64,000 nt of DNA from Heterorhizobium halophytocola. Lineage in GTDB: Bacteria > Pseudomonadota > Alphaproteobacteria > Rhizobiales > Rhizobiaceae. How positions within the stretch are numbered: position 1 is the first letter of the stretch; every line of letters begins with the position of its first letter. Of this stretch, positions 16,857-27,075 are shown one piece after another. The notes under the pieces are model-generated. The model was not told the origin of the DNA. It saw only the letters and a list, made by a program, of their open reading frames with translations, and ran no database searches. A program made the position numbers and the translations under genes. Where the stretch lies: NCBI RefSeq assembly GCF_017873095.1, contig NZ_JAGGJU010000007.1, positions 124,001-188,000 on the forward strand. Reading direction: 5' to 3'.

Positions 16857-19800
16857 TTATTTGTTGCGGGCGAGCAGCTCCTTGACCAGGTCGTCGTCGA
16901 TCCGTCCGCTCGGCGTCTGGCCGACGGAGGTCTGGAATGCCTTGATCGCCGCAATCGTCTTGGCGCCGATGATTCCGTCCGGCGCGCCGGCGTCGAAACC
17001 GTTATTGTTGAGGATGCCCTGAACGTTGCGAACCACCCGGGTCATGTCGACGCTGGAGGTCTTCACCGACTTGCCGACCCATTCGTCCGGCAGGTCGACG
17101 GCATTGGCATCGGGGTCGAGCGGTGTCGGCTTCCACGCCGCCACGGCAGCCTTCATCGTCTTCAGTTCTTCCGGCTTCAGCTTGGCCGCAAGTTCGTCGC
17201 GCTTTTGCGCTGCGTCCTTGTCGCCGTCATTGGCAGCGATCGAGAACCATTTGTAGCTGTCCGTCAGGTCCGGCTGCACGCCATTGCCGCGGGCATAGAG
17301 AATGGCGAGGTTGAACTGGCTGTCGGTGATCCCGGTCTGGGCTGCCTTCTCGAACCATTCGGCCGCCTTTTCGTAGTTCTGCGTGCCGATCGAGCCGGAG
17401 GCATAGAGCACCGCCAGATTGTGCATGGCGCTGGCATTGCCCTTGATCGCCGCCTTCTCGTAGTAGTCACGCGCCTTGTCGATGTCGCGGGGGACGCCGC
17501 TGCCCTTTTCGTAGAGATTGGCCAAGCGATATTCGGCCGGGGCCAGACCCTTCTCGGCGGCGCGCTGATACCAGCTTGCGGCCGTTGCCAGATTGATGTC
17601 GACGCCGCGGCCTTCGCTGTAGCGGGCGGCGACCTCGAACATGGCTTTCGGATCGCCGTCCTGCGCGGCCTTGGCGAGCGAGGGCGGGCTGATTGCGGCA
17701 AGCGAGGGATCCGTTGCGGCCGGTGCGCTTGCCGCTGCCATGTCCTGCGTTGCCGGCGGGGTGCGAAGCGCCGGGGTCTCGGCCTGCGCCGTCTCTGCAG
17801 CCGGCTCGCTGACGCCGTCGCCGGCAAGATCGCCGTCGCTGTCGCTCGCTACCTCGGCCTGTTCGTTGGGAGCCTGGCTCGACATCGCCGCGCCATCGGC
17901 GCCGGACGCCGGGATCAGCGCGTCCGGCAGCGGCCCGGCATCGGTAAAGCCGGGTGCCGCATCGCTGCTTTGCAGGTTCAGCGCCGGCGCCTTGTCCAGG
18001 TTTTCAACCTTGCTGTCTGCAGTTGCCTGCGGCGCAGCCGTCGTGTTTACCGCCGGGGTCGCGTCGACCGAAGCCTTGCTGTCGGCCGGTTCGGCAATTG
18101 CCGGCGCGGCCGGAGCCTCCGCCTTGTCGCCATGGGTCAGCGACTTGACCAGCGGCATGGCCATCAGCACCAGCAGCACGGCGCCGGCGGCCATCAGCAG
18201 CGGGCGGCGATAGCGGGCAAACAGAGAGGTGCCGTCCCCCTTGGCGCCCTTGCTGCTGCCGGATGCCGGCGTGCGCACGGCTTCCTGGGCCGCGGCCTGT
18301 GCGGCGCGGCGGGCCGCTGCGATATAGTCGGTGCGTTCACCTTCGCCCTTGGCAGACAGTTCGCCCTGGTTGCTGGCGGCACGCACCCGCTCGAGGATCT
18401 TGCGCACATCCGGGGCCCCGGAGCCCGGCTCCAGCAGCACGTTGTCCTCCTCGCTCGGGACCATATCGACCGGATCGATGGAGGGGCTCGGGTCTATCGA
18501 CTGCCGCTCGGGAGCGAGATTGTCGGATGACCGGTGATCGGCCGCCGGATGGTCCGAGACCGCAAGGCCTGTCGGGCCGGCGTCGGCACTCTCCGGCGCG
18601 GTCACCTTGGGGGAGGGACGAAGCTTGCGGTTGAGGCTGGCAAGCAGGCTCGGCTTCGGCGCCGCCTTGGTCGCCTCGACCTCCAGTTCGTCGCTGCCGC
18701 CGATTCGGTCGGCCACCAGCGTGTCTTCCATGGTGTCGGCCAGCACGGCAGGACTGTCGGCGGTTGCCGGTGCCTTCGCGGCGGTTGCCGGTGCTGCGTC
18801 CCGTTCGATCGGAGCCGTGGCAAAGCCCTGGGGAGCCGCCAGGCTGTCGGTATGCACACGGTCCAGCCGGTCGGCGATGTCGAGCAGGGTTTCCTTCAGG
18901 CTGTCCAGGGTGCGCTGGTTGCGCTCCTCGCTGTCACGGCTGATGCTTTCCAGATGGCGCAGGCTCTGGGCCAGCGCAGCCACGGTTTCGAGATCGGCGC
19001 CCGATGGCGGCGACCCCATGCGCGAGGCATCATGGGCGAAATTGGCCATCACCGCCTCGGCTGCCTGGCGGGCGGCCTCGATGATGTATTCGTCGCTCGT
19101 CGCCATATAGTCTTCGAGCGCCGATACCCGATCGTTCATCTCGGGCGAGCCTTCGCCGCCGCCCTGTGGATTTTCGCTCAGCAGCCGCGACAGGTTGGAG
19201 ATCTGGTCTTCCAGGCCGCGCAGGGCAGCGCTGTCGCCGGCCGGCGCGCTCATCGTTTCGTCCAGGCGGCCCGCAATCTCGGCCATGCGGTCGTCGAGGC
19301 GGCGCAGGATCGTGTCGTCGAAAGCCGGCTGCTGGCGTTCTTCCATCTCCTCGATCATCCGGGCCAGCCGGTCGAGACGCATGGCCAGGCCGTCGTCGAC
19401 GGCACTGCCGCCGAGCCCGTCGATCTTGGCCGACAGATCTGCCAGTGCATCGATGAATTCGGGCGGCATCGACACCGGCTGGGCGTCGGAAACGATCTGG
19501 GTCAGGCTTTCGATGCGCTGTTCGAGACGCTGGATGTCGGGCGCGCCGGAGAGTTCTTCCATGCGGTTGGCGAGCATCTCGATGCGCCGCAACAGCTCCT
19601 CGCTCGCCACGTCCTGATCCGTCGGATGGGCCAGCGATTCGATCTGCAGCGCCATGCCGCTCAGCCGCTCGTCGATGCGCAGCAGCATTCCGTCATCCTG
19701 CTCGGATGCGGTGTGCTTGCCGGCGACGATCGCCCGGGTGATCTCGTCGAGCCTCAGGTCGAGGCCGGCAAACTGGTCGCGAAACGCGTCTTCGGAGGGG

Positions 19801-20816
19801 TTTGCCCGCGCGCCGATCTGTTCGAGTGCCGTGGCGACCGCAATCAGCTTGTCTTCCAGCGCCCGCACCGAGCGGCTGTCGCTCATCGTGCTCAGCTGCT
19901 GCTTGACGTCTTCGAGCCGCAGCGCCATGCGACCCAGTTCCTCGCGCATCGCGCCGGGGTCGAAATGGGTCATCTGGATTTCGAGATCCGTCCAGCGGGT
20001 CTCCATCTCGCGCAGCGATTCCTCGCGGGCAAGCCCGTCCATCAGCGCCCGCAACTGCTCGAAGTCGTCACGCAGGCCATCCGCCGCGGCGCCGCCGGAA
20101 TGGCTGATGGCCGCCACGCGTTCGGCCAGCCGCGCCAGGTCTTCCTGCACACCGTCGTCGCTGCGCTGGCCGGCGGCAAAGCTTTTCAGGCTCTGCATTT
20201 CCGTGCGCATCTGGCCGAGCTCATGCGCAAGCCCGTCGGAGATCTCCGCCTTCAGGTCGTGCTTGAGGCCGGACAGCGCCTCGGTGATTTCCCGGATCAG
20301 CGCCTCGCCCTGCATGGTCGACAGCGCGGGCTGGGCCTGGGCCGGGTTGTAGGGCTGGGCGGGAGCCTGCGCAGAAGGGTGCGCCGGCTGCTGGTAATGC
20401 GGCTGTGCCTGCGGATGGGCCGGCTGCGGATAGGCGGCCTGCGCCGGCTGGGAATGTGTCGGGGAGGGATAGGCCGGTGTGGCCGGCTGGGCCGGTGCCC
20501 GGGCGGCAAGGCTTGCCCGTGCGGCGGCGGCGGCCTGCGTCGCGCGGATCGATTCCAGCATGCGCTGCCGCTCGCGGATTTCCGCCAGCGGATCGCGCGG
20601 GCTGTCATGGTCGCGGCCGAGGGCCTCCCGGCCATAGCCCGGCTCGCGCTCTGCCGGAGCGCGGGCAGGGTTGGGGTTGGGATGACCGCGCGTGTCGCGC
20701 TGACCGTTCGACATCAGTCCCTCGATGCGGGCCTCAAGGCCCTCGATGGTGCGGCTTAGCGCTTCCAGCGAAGACGATTGCTCCGGACGGGGGGGATTTG
20801 ATCGCGATTGGTTCAT
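16857..20816 (-). CDS. podJ: PodJ-type polar organelle development protein
   Basis: A 1319-residue polar scaffold. The cytoplasmic part (about 1-860) opens with a Pro/Gln/Ala-rich segment, then long heptad-rich coiled coils with repeated RLDxxxRxIxxM-like helices. One membrane segment near 868-890 (LLMAAGAVLLVLMAM) follows a basic stretch RYRR. The periplasmic part has an acidic Ala/Pro linker, four Sel1-type repeats at about 1050-1205 (GRGVDINLATAASWYQRAA type) and a peptidoglycan-binding domain at 1257-1319. This order is that of PodJ of Caulobacter, Sinorhizobium and Agrobacterium, which organises pole and division proteins. ExoR-type Sel1 proteins lack the coiled coils and membrane anchor. 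Confidence 0.85.
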   Translation of the reverse strand: MNQSRSNPPRPEQSSSLEALSRTIEGLEARIEGLMSNGQRDTRGHPNPNPARAPAEREPGYGREALGRDHDSPRDPLAEIRERQRMLESIRATQAAAAARASLAARAPAQPATPAYPSPTHSQPAQAAYPQPAHPQAQPHYQQPAHPSAQAPAQPYNPAQAQPALSTMQGEALIREITEALSGLKHDLKAEISDGLAHELGQMRTEMQSLKSFAAGQRSDDGVQEDLARLAERVAAISHSGGAAADGLRDDFEQLRALMDGLAREESLREMETRWTDLEIQMTHFDPGAMREELGRMALRLEDVKQQLSTMSDSRSVRALEDKLIAVATALEQIGARANPSEDAFRDQFAGLDLRLDEITRAIVAGKHTASEQDDGMLLRIDERLSGMALQIESLAHPTDQDVASEELLRRIEMLANRMEELSGAPDIQRLEQRIESLTQIVSDAQPVSMPPEFIDALADLSAKIDGLGGSAVDDGLAMRLDRLARMIEEMEERQQPAFDDTILRRLDDRMAEIAGRLDETMSAPAGDSAALRGLEDQISNLSRLLSENPQGGGEGSPEMNDRVSALEDYMATSDEYIIEAARQAAEAVMANFAHDASRMGSPPSGADLETVAALAQSLRHLESISRDSEERNQRTLDSLKETLLDIADRLDRVHTDSLAAPQGFATAPIERDAAPATAAKAPATADSPAVLADTMEDTLVADRIGGSDELEVEATKAAPKPSLLASLNRKLRPSPKVTAPESADAGPTGLAVSDHPAADHRSSDNLAPERQSIDPSPSIDPVDMVPSEEDNVLLEPGSGAPDVRKILERVRAASNQGELSAKGEGERTDYIAAARRAAQAAAQEAVRTPASGSSKGAKGDGTSLFARYRRPLLMAAGAVLLVLMAMPLVKSLTHGDKAEAPAAPAIAEPADSKASVDATPAVNTTAAPQATADSKVENLDKAPALNLQSSDAAPGFTDAGPLPDALIPASGADGAAMSSQAPNEQAEVASDSDGDLAGDGVSEPAAETAQAETPALRTPPATQDMAAASAPAATDPSLAAISPPSLAKAAQDGDPKAMFEVAARYSEGRGVDINLATAASWYQRAAEKGLAPAEYRLANLYEKGSGVPRDIDKARDYYEKAAIKGNASAMHNLAVLYASGSIGTQNYEKAAEWFEKAAQTGITDSQFNLAILYARGNGVQPDLTDSYKWFSIAANDGDKDAAQKRDELAAKLKPEELKTMKAAVAAWKPTPLDPDANAVDLPDEWVGKSVKTSSVDMTRVVRNVQGILNNNGFDAGAPDGIIGAKTIAAIKAFQTSVGQTPSGRIDDDLVKELLARNK

Positions 20817-21169
20817 CTCTTACGCTCGCTTCCACGGTCTGGCCGACGCGGAGTCCTGTTCGTGGTCCATGCGGTTGGCAGCGAAACGGCGAGGGCGCGA
20901 AAGCCCGAATCTCCATCTCGTGTCACCTTGTCGCTAACCATTGAGGAAACGTGGTAAATAACCCGTTAATCCGGGTGGGCGATTTTAAGATTCGCGAAAG
21001 CAGGACGCGTACGTCGCGCCCGTGCAGCAAAGCTTTCGCCGAGAAGTGATCCCGGCCGGCGCGATATGTTCGAGTTAGCGATTGACGTTTACGCAAACGT
21101 CAATATTTTATGCACTCATGATTGTCCGGGTCCTGGGGGCCCCGAGGGAATTGCGGAGGAATTTCACCC
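20817..21169. other. Divergent promoter region, podJ and beta-oxidation genes
   Basis: A 353-base gap with starts diverging on both sides. It holds the MerR-like operator at 21082-21103, an AT-rich stretch after it, two GANTC sites (20851-20855, 20989-20993) that would be CcrM methylation targets, and CTAACCAT near 20933-20940, one mismatch from the TTAACCAT form of CtrA sites. The last three are weak evidence of cell-cycle control of podJ. No gene is visible. Confidence 0.5.
21082..21103. promoter_or_regulatory. MerR/LiuR-like operator upstream of acyl-CoA dehydrogenase
   Basis: Perfect 9-base arms TTGACGTTT and AAACGTCAA around ACGC, 66 bases before the acyl-CoA dehydrogenase ATG. The core TTTACGNAAACG closely resembles operators described for LiuR-type MerR regulators of branched-chain and fatty-acid catabolism in proteobacteria (from memory). 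No merR gene is in this window. Confidence 0.65.
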
Positions 21170-22963
21170 ATGCCGATCTACAAGGCGCCAGCCAACGATA
21201 CGCTTTTCGTCCTTAACAACGTGCTGCGGCTTGATCGCTATCACAACCTTCCCGGTTTTGAGGATGCGACGCCGGACATGATCGAGGCGATCGTCGGCGA
21301 GGCGGCAAAGCTTGCCGAAGAGCAGCTGTTCCCGGTCAACCTGTCGGGCGACCAGGAAGGCTGCACCCGCAATGACGACGGCACGGTCGCTGTGCCCAAA
21401 GGCTTCAAGGAAGCCTATGATGCCTATTGCCAGAGCGGCTGGCTGGGCCTTGCCGTGCCGGAACAGTATGGCGGGCAGGGGCTTCCCTACACGCTGCATG
21501 CGGCCGTCGGCGAATACATGTCGTCCGCCAACATGGCGCTGATGATGTATCCGGGCCTGACCCAGGGCGCGATCGCGGCGATCCTTGTCCACGGTTCCGA
21601 CGCCCAGAAGGAGACCTATCTGCCGAAAATGGTCGAGGGCACATGGTCCGGCACGATGAACCTGACGGAGCCGCATTGCGGCACCGATCTCGGCCTGCTG
21701 CGCACCAAGGCGGTTCCTCAAGGGGACGGCTCCTACAAGATTTCCGGCCAGAAGATCTTCATCTCGGCTGGCGAGCACCCGATGACCGACAATATCGTCC
21801 ATCTGGTGCTGGCCCGTATCGAGGGTGCGCCGGAAGGCACCAAGGGCATTTCGCTGTTCATCGTGCCGAAATTCATGGTCGGCGACGACGGGTCTCTCGG
21901 CGAACGCAATGCAGTCACCTGCGGCGCCATCGAGGAGAAGATGGGCATTCACGGCAATGCAACCTGCGTGATGAACTATGACGAGGCCACGGGCTTCCTG
22001 ATCGGCGCCGAGAACAAGGGCCTCTCGGCCATGTTCGTGATGATGAACGAGGCGCGTCTCGGCGTCGGCCTGCAGGGCCTGTCGGTTGCCGAAATCGCCT
22101 ACCAGAATGCCGCCGACTATGCCCGCGAACGGATCCAGGGCCGCGCGCTTTCCGGTGCCAAGAGCCCGGACAAGAAGGCCGATCCGCTGATCGTCCATCC
22201 CGACATTCGCCGCGCGCTGCTGACGATCCGCGCCTTCAACGAAGCCGGCCGCGCGTTTACGCTCTGGACCGCGCTGCAGTCCGACATTGCCCATCGCTCG
22301 GGCGACGACAAGGACCGGCAGGTGGCGGACGACCTGCTCGGCCTGATGACGCCGATCCTGAAGGGTGTCCTGACCGACAAGGGCTTCGACCACGCGGTCA
22401 TGGCCCAGCAGGTCTATGGCGGCCACGGCTATATCGAAGAACACGGCATGAGCCAGTATGTCCGCGATGCCCGCATCGCGATGATCTACGAGGGTGCCAA
22501 CGGCATCCAGGCTCTGGATCTGGTGGGCCGCAAGCTCGGCCTGAACGGCGGCCGTGCGGTTATGGCGCTGTTCAAGGAGATCGGCGACTTCTGCGAGGAA
22601 AATCGTGCCGACGACGCCATGGTGGTTTATACCAAGAGCCTGAAAAAGGGCCTGAACGACCTGCAGGCGGCGACCATGTGGTTCATGCAGAACGCCATGG
22701 CCAAGCCCGACAATGCCGGCGCGGGCTCCACCGACTACATGCATCTTTTCGGCCTCGTCGTGCTCGGCTACATGTGGGCCAAGATGGCAAAGGCTGCCAA
22801 CGAGGCGCTTGAATCGGGCACCGGCGATGCCGACTTCTACAAGAACAAGCTGTTGACCGGCAAATTCTACATGGAGCGCATCCTTCCGGAAACCGCGCTG
22901 CGCAAGACCCGCATCGAGACCGGTGCCGACACGATGATGGAAATGGCCGCCGAGGCGTTCTGA
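21170..22963 (+). CDS. Acyl-CoA dehydrogenase
   Basis: A 597-residue FAD enzyme catalysing the first oxidation of fatty acyl-CoA. The N-terminal helical domain, the flavin/substrate segment [13 protein letters not shown], the middle beta-domain [11 protein letters not shown] and the C-terminal segment [36 protein letters not shown] are clear. The last contains the catalytic Glu in YEGANGIQ. The length of about 600 fits the long acyl-CoA dehydrogenases used with FadAB rather than the 380-residue type. The ATG at 21170 follows GGAGGA by 9 bases; an upstream in-frame TTG has no ribosome site. It leads a three-gene beta-oxidation set. Confidence 0.93.
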   Translation: MPIYKAPANDTLFVLNNVLRLDRYHNLPGFEDATPDMIEAIVGEAAKLAEEQLFPVNLSGDQEGCTRNDDGTVAVPKGFKEAYDAYCQSGWLGLAVPEQYGGQGLPYTLHAAVGEYMSSANMALMMYPGLTQGAIAAILVHGSDAQKETYLPKMVEGTWSGTMNLTEPHCGTDLGLLRTKAVPQGDGSYKISGQKIFISAGEHPMTDNIVHLVLARIEGAPEGTKGISLFIVPKFMVGDDGSLGERNAVTCGAIEEKMGIHGNATCVMNYDEATGFLIGAENKGLSAMFVMMNEARLGVGLQGLSVAEIAYQNAADYARERIQGRALSGAKSPDKKADPLIVHPDIRRALLTIRAFNEAGRAFTLWTALQSDIAHRSGDDKDRQVADDLLGLMTPILKGVLTDKGFDHAVMAQQVYGGHGYIEEHGMSQYVRDARIAMIYEGANGIQALDLVGRKLGLNGGRAVMALFKEIGDFCEENRADDAMVVYTKSLKKGLNDLQAATMWFMQNAMAKPDNAGAGSTDYMHLFGLVVLGYMWAKMAKAANEALESGTGDADFYKNKLLTGKFYMERILPETALRKTRIETGADTMMEMAAEAF

Positions 22964-22966
22964 GGA

Positions 22967-22996
22967 GGACCCCTCCCCACAAAGGGGGAGAGGGCT
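22967..22996. repeat. Rhizobial palindromic element, short copy
   Basis: CCCCTCCCCACAAAGGGGGA then GAGGGCT, an inverted-orientation fragment of the recurring element, just after the acyl-CoA dehydrogenase stop. May act as a transcript stabiliser. Confidence 0.6.
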
Positions 22997-23092
22997 GACA
23001 GAGCCCCGCGAGCGTTCGGGCAAGCGAGCGCGCCTTTGGGGGGAGTGGCGCTGTCTGCGGGTGCATATGTCAGGGGCGGCAAGTACGACATT

Positions 23093-23126
23093 CTCCCTCC
23101 CCCTTGTGGGAGGGTCGGGCAGGGGA
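23093..23126 (+). repeat. Rhizobial palindromic element
   Basis: CTCCCTCCCCCTTGTGGGAG followed by GGTCGGGCAGGGG; hairpin arms CCCTCCC / GGGAGGG. In the leader of the thiolase gene. Confidence 0.7.
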
Positions 23127-23203
23127 TTTCATCCAAGGTCCTCGTCGTCCCGGCAAACCAGAAATTTCAAGGCGCGCCTAGCGCCGAAGGGAGAGAAACC
23201 GAT

Positions 23204-24412
23204 ATGACAGACGTCTTCATTTACGACCATGTGCGCACGCCCCGCGGGCGCGGCAAGAAGGACGGATCGTTGCACGAGGTTCCCTCGGTGCGCCTCGCCG
23301 CCAAGACCCTTGAGGCCCTGCGCGACCGCAACGGCCTCGACACCGCCAATGTCGACGACATCATCATGGGCTGCGTCGATCCGGTGATGGATGCCGGCGC
23401 CGTCATCCCCAAGGCTGCGGCCTTCGAGGCGGGCTATTCCAACAAGGCGCCGGGCATGCAGATCTCGCGCTTCTGCGCGTCCGGCCTCGACGCGGTCAAT
23501 TTCGCCGCCGGCAAGGTCATGGCCGGCTCCGACGACATCGTCGTCGCCGGGGGCGTGGAAAGCATGTCGCGGGTCGGCATGGGCATGTCGGGCGGTGCCT
23601 GGTACATGGATCCCTCGGTCAATTTTCCCGCCTATTTCATGCCGCAAGGCGTGTCGGCGGACCTGATCGCCACGAAATACGGCTTTTCCCGCGATGACGT
23701 CGACGCTTACGCGGTCGAAAGTCAGAAGCGGGCCGGCCATGCCTGGGAGGCCGGCTATTTCGACCGTTCGGTCATCCCGGTGAAGGACCAGAACGGCCTG
23801 GTGATCCTGGCGAGGGACGAGCACATGCGCCCCACCACCGACATGCAGTCGCTGGCAGGCCTCAATCCCTCCTTCCAGATGCCCGGCGAGATGGGCGGCT
23901 TCGAGGCCGTCGGCATCATGGCCCATCCGGAAATCGAGAAGATCAACTATGTCCACCATGCCGGCAATTCGTCCGGCATCGTCGATGGCGCCGCCGCCGT
24001 CCTGATCGGCTCGAAGGCGGGTGGCGAGACCATGGGGCTGAAGCCGCGCGCCCGCATCCGCGCCTTCACCAATATCGGCTCGGACCCGGCCCTGATGCTG
24101 ACCGGCCCGGTCGACGTCACCGAAAAGCTCTTTGCCCGAACCGGCATGTCGGTCTCCGACATCGACCTCTTCGAGCTCAACGAGGCTTTCGCCGCCGTCG
24201 TGCTGCGCTACATGCAGGCCTTCGACATCCACCATTCGAAAATCAACGTCAACGGCGGCGCGATCGCCATGGGCCATCCGCTCGGCGCCACCGGCGCGAT
24301 GATCCTCGGCACCGTGCTCGACGAACTGGAACGCCGCGATCTCAATACCGCGCTCGTCACGCTCTGCATCGGCGCCGGCATGGGCACGGCGACCGTCATC
24401 GAACGGGTTTGA
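23204..24412 (+). CDS. Acetyl-CoA C-acyltransferase (thiolase)
   Basis: A 402-residue thiolase that cleaves 3-ketoacyl-CoA to acetyl-CoA and a shortened acyl-CoA. The nucleophile is Cys91 in [12 protein letters not shown]; the C-terminal GHPLGATGA His and the CIGAGMG Cys complete the active site. The ATG at 23204 follows AAGGGAGAGA. It lies between the acyl-CoA dehydrogenase and the FadB-type gene, the usual composition of a beta-oxidation operon, although gaps of 240 and 140 bases with palindromic repeats separate them. Length and position favour a degradative FadA role over a biosynthetic PhaA role. Confidence 0.93.
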   Translation: MTDVFIYDHVRTPRGRGKKDGSLHEVPSVRLAAKTLEALRDRNGLDTANVDDIIMGCVDPVMDAGAVIPKAAAFEAGYSNKAPGMQISRFCASGLDAVNFAAGKVMAGSDDIVVAGGVESMSRVGMGMSGGAWYMDPSVNFPAYFMPQGVSADLIATKYGFSRDDVDAYAVESQKRAGHAWEAGYFDRSVIPVKDQNGLVILARDEHMRPTTDMQSLAGLNPSFQMPGEMGGFEAVGIMAHPEIEKINYVHHAGNSSGIVDGAAAVLIGSKAGGETMGLKPRARIRAFTNIGSDPALMLTGPVDVTEKLFARTGMSVSDIDLFELNEAFAAVVLRYMQAFDIHHSKINVNGGAIAMGHPLGATGAMILGTVLDELERRDLNTALVTLCIGAGMGTATVIERV

Positions 24413-24423
24413 GCGGGTCTTAA

Positions 24424-24460
24424 CCCTCCCCGTGGGGGAGGGTGGCCGGCAGGCGGGGCG
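24424..24460 (+). repeat. Rhizobial palindromic element
   Basis: CCCTCCCCGTGGGGGAGGGT then GGCCGGCAGGCGGGG; arms CCCTCCCC / GGGGAGGG. Eleven bases after the thiolase stop. Confidence 0.7.
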
Positions 24461-24486
24461 GGTCTTCTTCTCGTAGAGGAAAGATC

Positions 24487-24520
24487 CCCTCCCAACCCCT
24501 CTCCACAAAGGGAGGGGCTT
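24487..24520. repeat. Rhizobial palindromic element, inverted copy
   Basis: CCCCTCCCAACCCCTCTCCA followed by CAAAGGGAGGGGC; arms CCCCTCCC / GGGAGGGG. In the leader of the FadB-type gene. Confidence 0.65.
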
Positions 24521-24552
24521 ATCGCCAGATTTCAGGGAAGAGGAATCCCATC

Positions 24553-26769
24553 ATGACCACCTACACCAATTTCAAGATCGAAACCGACGCCGACGGCATT
24601 GCGCTCGTTACCTGGGACATGCCCGACAAGTCGATGAACGTGTTTACCCTCGAGGTGATGGAGGAGCTCGAGGCGATCGTCGATGCCACGGTCGCCGATG
24701 ACGCGGTCAAGGGCGTGGTCTTCACTTCCGGCAAGAAGACCTTTTCCGGTGGCGCCGATCTCACCATGATCAAGGGCATGTTCTCGATGATCGGCGAGGA
24801 AAAGGCCAAGGATCCCGAGGGCGCGGTCAAGACGCTGTTCGACGCTGCCGGGCGCATGTCCTGGCTCTGGCGCAAGATCGAGACCAATGGCAAGCCCTGG
24901 GTCTCGGCCATCAACGGCACCTGCATGGGCGGCGCGTTTGAACTGTCGCTTGCCTGCCACGGCCGGGTCGCGTCGAATGCCAAGTCGGTGAAGATGGCCT
25001 TGCCCGAGGTCAAGGTCGGCATCTTCCCCGGCGCCGGCGGCACCCAGCGCGTGCCGCGTCTCGCCAATGCGCAGGACGCTTTGCAGATGATGACGACCGG
25101 CCAGTCGCTCACCGCGAGCCGGGCCAAGGCCATGGGCCTGGTGCACGAGGTGGTCGAGCCCGACCAGTTGATCGCCGCCGCCAAGGCGATGATCGCAAAC
25201 GGCCTGAAGCCGGTCGCCCCTTGGGACGTCAAGGGCTTCAAGGCGCCCGGCGGCGGCATCTGGACGCCGGCTGCAGCCCAGCTCTGGCCGGCGGCCCCCG
25301 CCATCCTGCGCCGGGAATCGGCGGGCAATTATCCGGCCGCGCTCGCCATCCTCAAATGCGTCTACGAGGGCCTGCAGCTGCCCTTCGACACCGGTCTCAA
25401 GGTCGAGCAGCGCTATTTTACCGAGATTCTGCAGACCACCGAAGCCTTCTCGATGATCCGCTCGCTCTTCGTCTCGATGCAGGAGCTCGGCAAGGGTGCG
25501 CGCCGTCCGGCCGGCATCGACAAGACCGAGTTCCGCCATGTCGGCGTGGTCGGCGCCGGCTTCATGGGGGCCTCGATTGCCTATGTCACGGCTGCCGCCG
25601 GCATTCCGGTCACGCTGATTGATCGCGACATGGACGCCGCGACCAAGGGCAAGACGCATTCGGAGGGTTTGGTCGCCGGCGCCGTCGGCAAGGGCCGGAT
25701 GACCAAGGAGGAGGGCGAAAAGCTGCTCTCGCTGATCACGCCGTCGGCCGATTACGGCGCGCTTTCCAATGCCGATCTGGTCATCGAGGCCGTGTTCGAA
25801 GACCGCAAGGTCAAGAAGGACGTCATCGAGGCGGTCGAGGCCGTGCTGCCGGAAACTTCGATCTTCGCCTCCAACACATCGACCCTGCCGATCACGGGCC
25901 TTGCGGAAAATTCCAGGCGCCGCGACCAGTTCATCGGCATCCACTTCTTCTCGCCGGTCGAAAAGATGATGCTGACCGAGGTCATCCTCGGCGAGCAGAC
26001 CGGCGACAAGGCGCTGGCCGTTGCCCTCGACTATGTCGCGGCGATCAAGAAAACCCCGATCGTCGTCAACGACACCCGCGGCTTCTACGTCAACCGCTGC
26101 GTCTTCCGCTACATCAACGAAGCCTATGACATGCTGATCGAGGGTGTGCCGCCGGTTATGATCGAGAACGCGGCGAAATTCGCCGGCATGCCGGTCGGCC
26201 CGCTTTCGCTCAACGACGAGGTGGCGATCGATCTGTCCTACAAGATCATGAAGGCATCCATCGCCGACCTCGGCCCCAAATCGGTCAAGCCCGAGCACAT
26301 GGCGCTGGTCGAAAAAATGGTCGACGTTCTCGGCCGCCTCGGCCGCAAGAACACCAAGGGCTTCTACGACTACCCGCCGAAACCCGCGAAGAAGTCGCTG
26401 TGGCCCGGCCTGAAGGACCTCTACCCGCAGAAGAAGGCCGAGTCCGTCGACATGACGGTGTTGAAGGAACGCCTGCTCGCCACAATAGCGCTCGAGGCCG
26501 CCCGCACGATCGAGGAGGGCATCGTCACCGACCCGCGCGAGGCCGATGTCGGCTCCATCCTCGGCTTCGGCTTTGCGCCTTACACCGGTGGCACGCTGTC
26601 TTATATCGACGGCATGGGTGTGAAGGCCTTCGTCGAGATGTGCGAACGGTTGGCCGCCACTTACGGAGAGCACTTCGCGCCGACTCCGCTGCTGAAGGAC
26701 ATGGCCGCCAAGGGCGACACCTTCTACACCCGCTTCGACCCCTATGGCGAGACGCAGAAGGCCGCCTGA
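24553..26769 (+). CDS. FadB/FadJ-type enoyl-CoA hydratase / 3-hydroxyacyl-CoA dehydrogenase
   Basis: A 738-residue bifunctional beta-oxidation enzyme. The N-terminal crotonase domain (about 1-190) has SGGADL, GTCMGGAFELSLACH and the KVGIFPGAGGTQRVPRL segment; the dehydrogenase begins near residue 330 with Rossmann loop VVGAGFMGASIA, continues with ASNTSTLPI and IGIHFFSPVEKMML, and ends with the two 3HCDH C-terminal domains. It hydrates enoyl-CoA and oxidises the hydroxy product with NAD+. The ATG at 24553 follows AGAGGA. Acyl-CoA dehydrogenase, thiolase and this enzyme together cover the whole beta-oxidation cycle. Confidence 0.94.
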   Translation: MTTYTNFKIETDADGIALVTWDMPDKSMNVFTLEVMEELEAIVDATVADDAVKGVVFTSGKKTFSGGADLTMIKGMFSMIGEEKAKDPEGAVKTLFDAAGRMSWLWRKIETNGKPWVSAINGTCMGGAFELSLACHGRVASNAKSVKMALPEVKVGIFPGAGGTQRVPRLANAQDALQMMTTGQSLTASRAKAMGLVHEVVEPDQLIAAAKAMIANGLKPVAPWDVKGFKAPGGGIWTPAAAQLWPAAPAILRRESAGNYPAALAILKCVYEGLQLPFDTGLKVEQRYFTEILQTTEAFSMIRSLFVSMQELGKGARRPAGIDKTEFRHVGVVGAGFMGASIAYVTAAAGIPVTLIDRDMDAATKGKTHSEGLVAGAVGKGRMTKEEGEKLLSLITPSADYGALSNADLVIEAVFEDRKVKKDVIEAVEAVLPETSIFASNTSTLPITGLAENSRRRDQFIGIHFFSPVEKMMLTEVILGEQTGDKALAVALDYVAAIKKTPIVVNDTRGFYVNRCVFRYINEAYDMLIEGVPPVMIENAAKFAGMPVGPLSLNDEVAIDLSYKIMKASIADLGPKSVKPEHMALVEKMVDVLGRLGRKNTKGFYDYPPKPAKKSLWPGLKDLYPQKKAESVDMTVLKERLLATIALEAARTIEEGIVTDPREADVGSILGFGFAPYTGGTLSYIDGMGVKAFVEMCERLAATYGEHFAPTPLLKDMAAKGDTFYTRFDPYGETQKAA

Positions 26770-26786
26770 GGCTTTCTGAGGTCACT

Positions 26787-26809
26787 GGGACGGCCAACGC
26801 CGCCGTCCC
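26787..26809 (+). terminator. Terminator-like hairpin after FadB-type gene
   Basis: Perfect 8-base stem GGGACGGC / GCCGTCCC with a 7-base loop, 18 bases after the stop. No T run follows directly. Confidence 0.55.
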
Positions 26810-26815
26810 GAGGCA

Positions 26816-26838
26816 CCCCTCCCCCTTGTGGGGAGGGG
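26816..26838. repeat. Rhizobial palindromic element / hairpin
   Basis: Perfect 9-base arms CCCCTCCCC / GGGGAGGGG around CTTGT, followed by CCTTTC; may back up the terminator just upstream. Confidence 0.65.
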
Positions 26839-27030
26839 CCTTTCAAGACGCATCATCCCCACGACCACGCCAAGGCCCGCCCATCGCCCTCTGCTACGAA
26901 ATCCACAGCCGTGGCGCCCAAAGCCCATCGCGGAGACGGTGCCCGAACAGCGGATAAGGGGCCTTTCCCGTGCCGGCCTGACGCCGAATGCCGGCGTTCT
27001 CGGGATAATGACGAGTGGTTGCCACCAGCC

Positions 27031-27075
27031 GATCTCCCCCCTTGAGGGGGAGATGTCCGGCAGGGCAGAGGGGGG
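27031..27075 (+). repeat. Rhizobial intergenic palindromic element, full copy
   Basis: GATCTCCCCCCTTGAGGGGG, AGATGTCCGGCAGGGCAGAG, GGGGG. Nearly identical to the copy at 8511-8553. Confidence 0.85.

Noticed and set aside
18534..20759. Plus-strand frame of 741 codons opposite podJ
   Set aside because: Shadow of a high-GC coiled-coil gene; no domain, no ribosome site.
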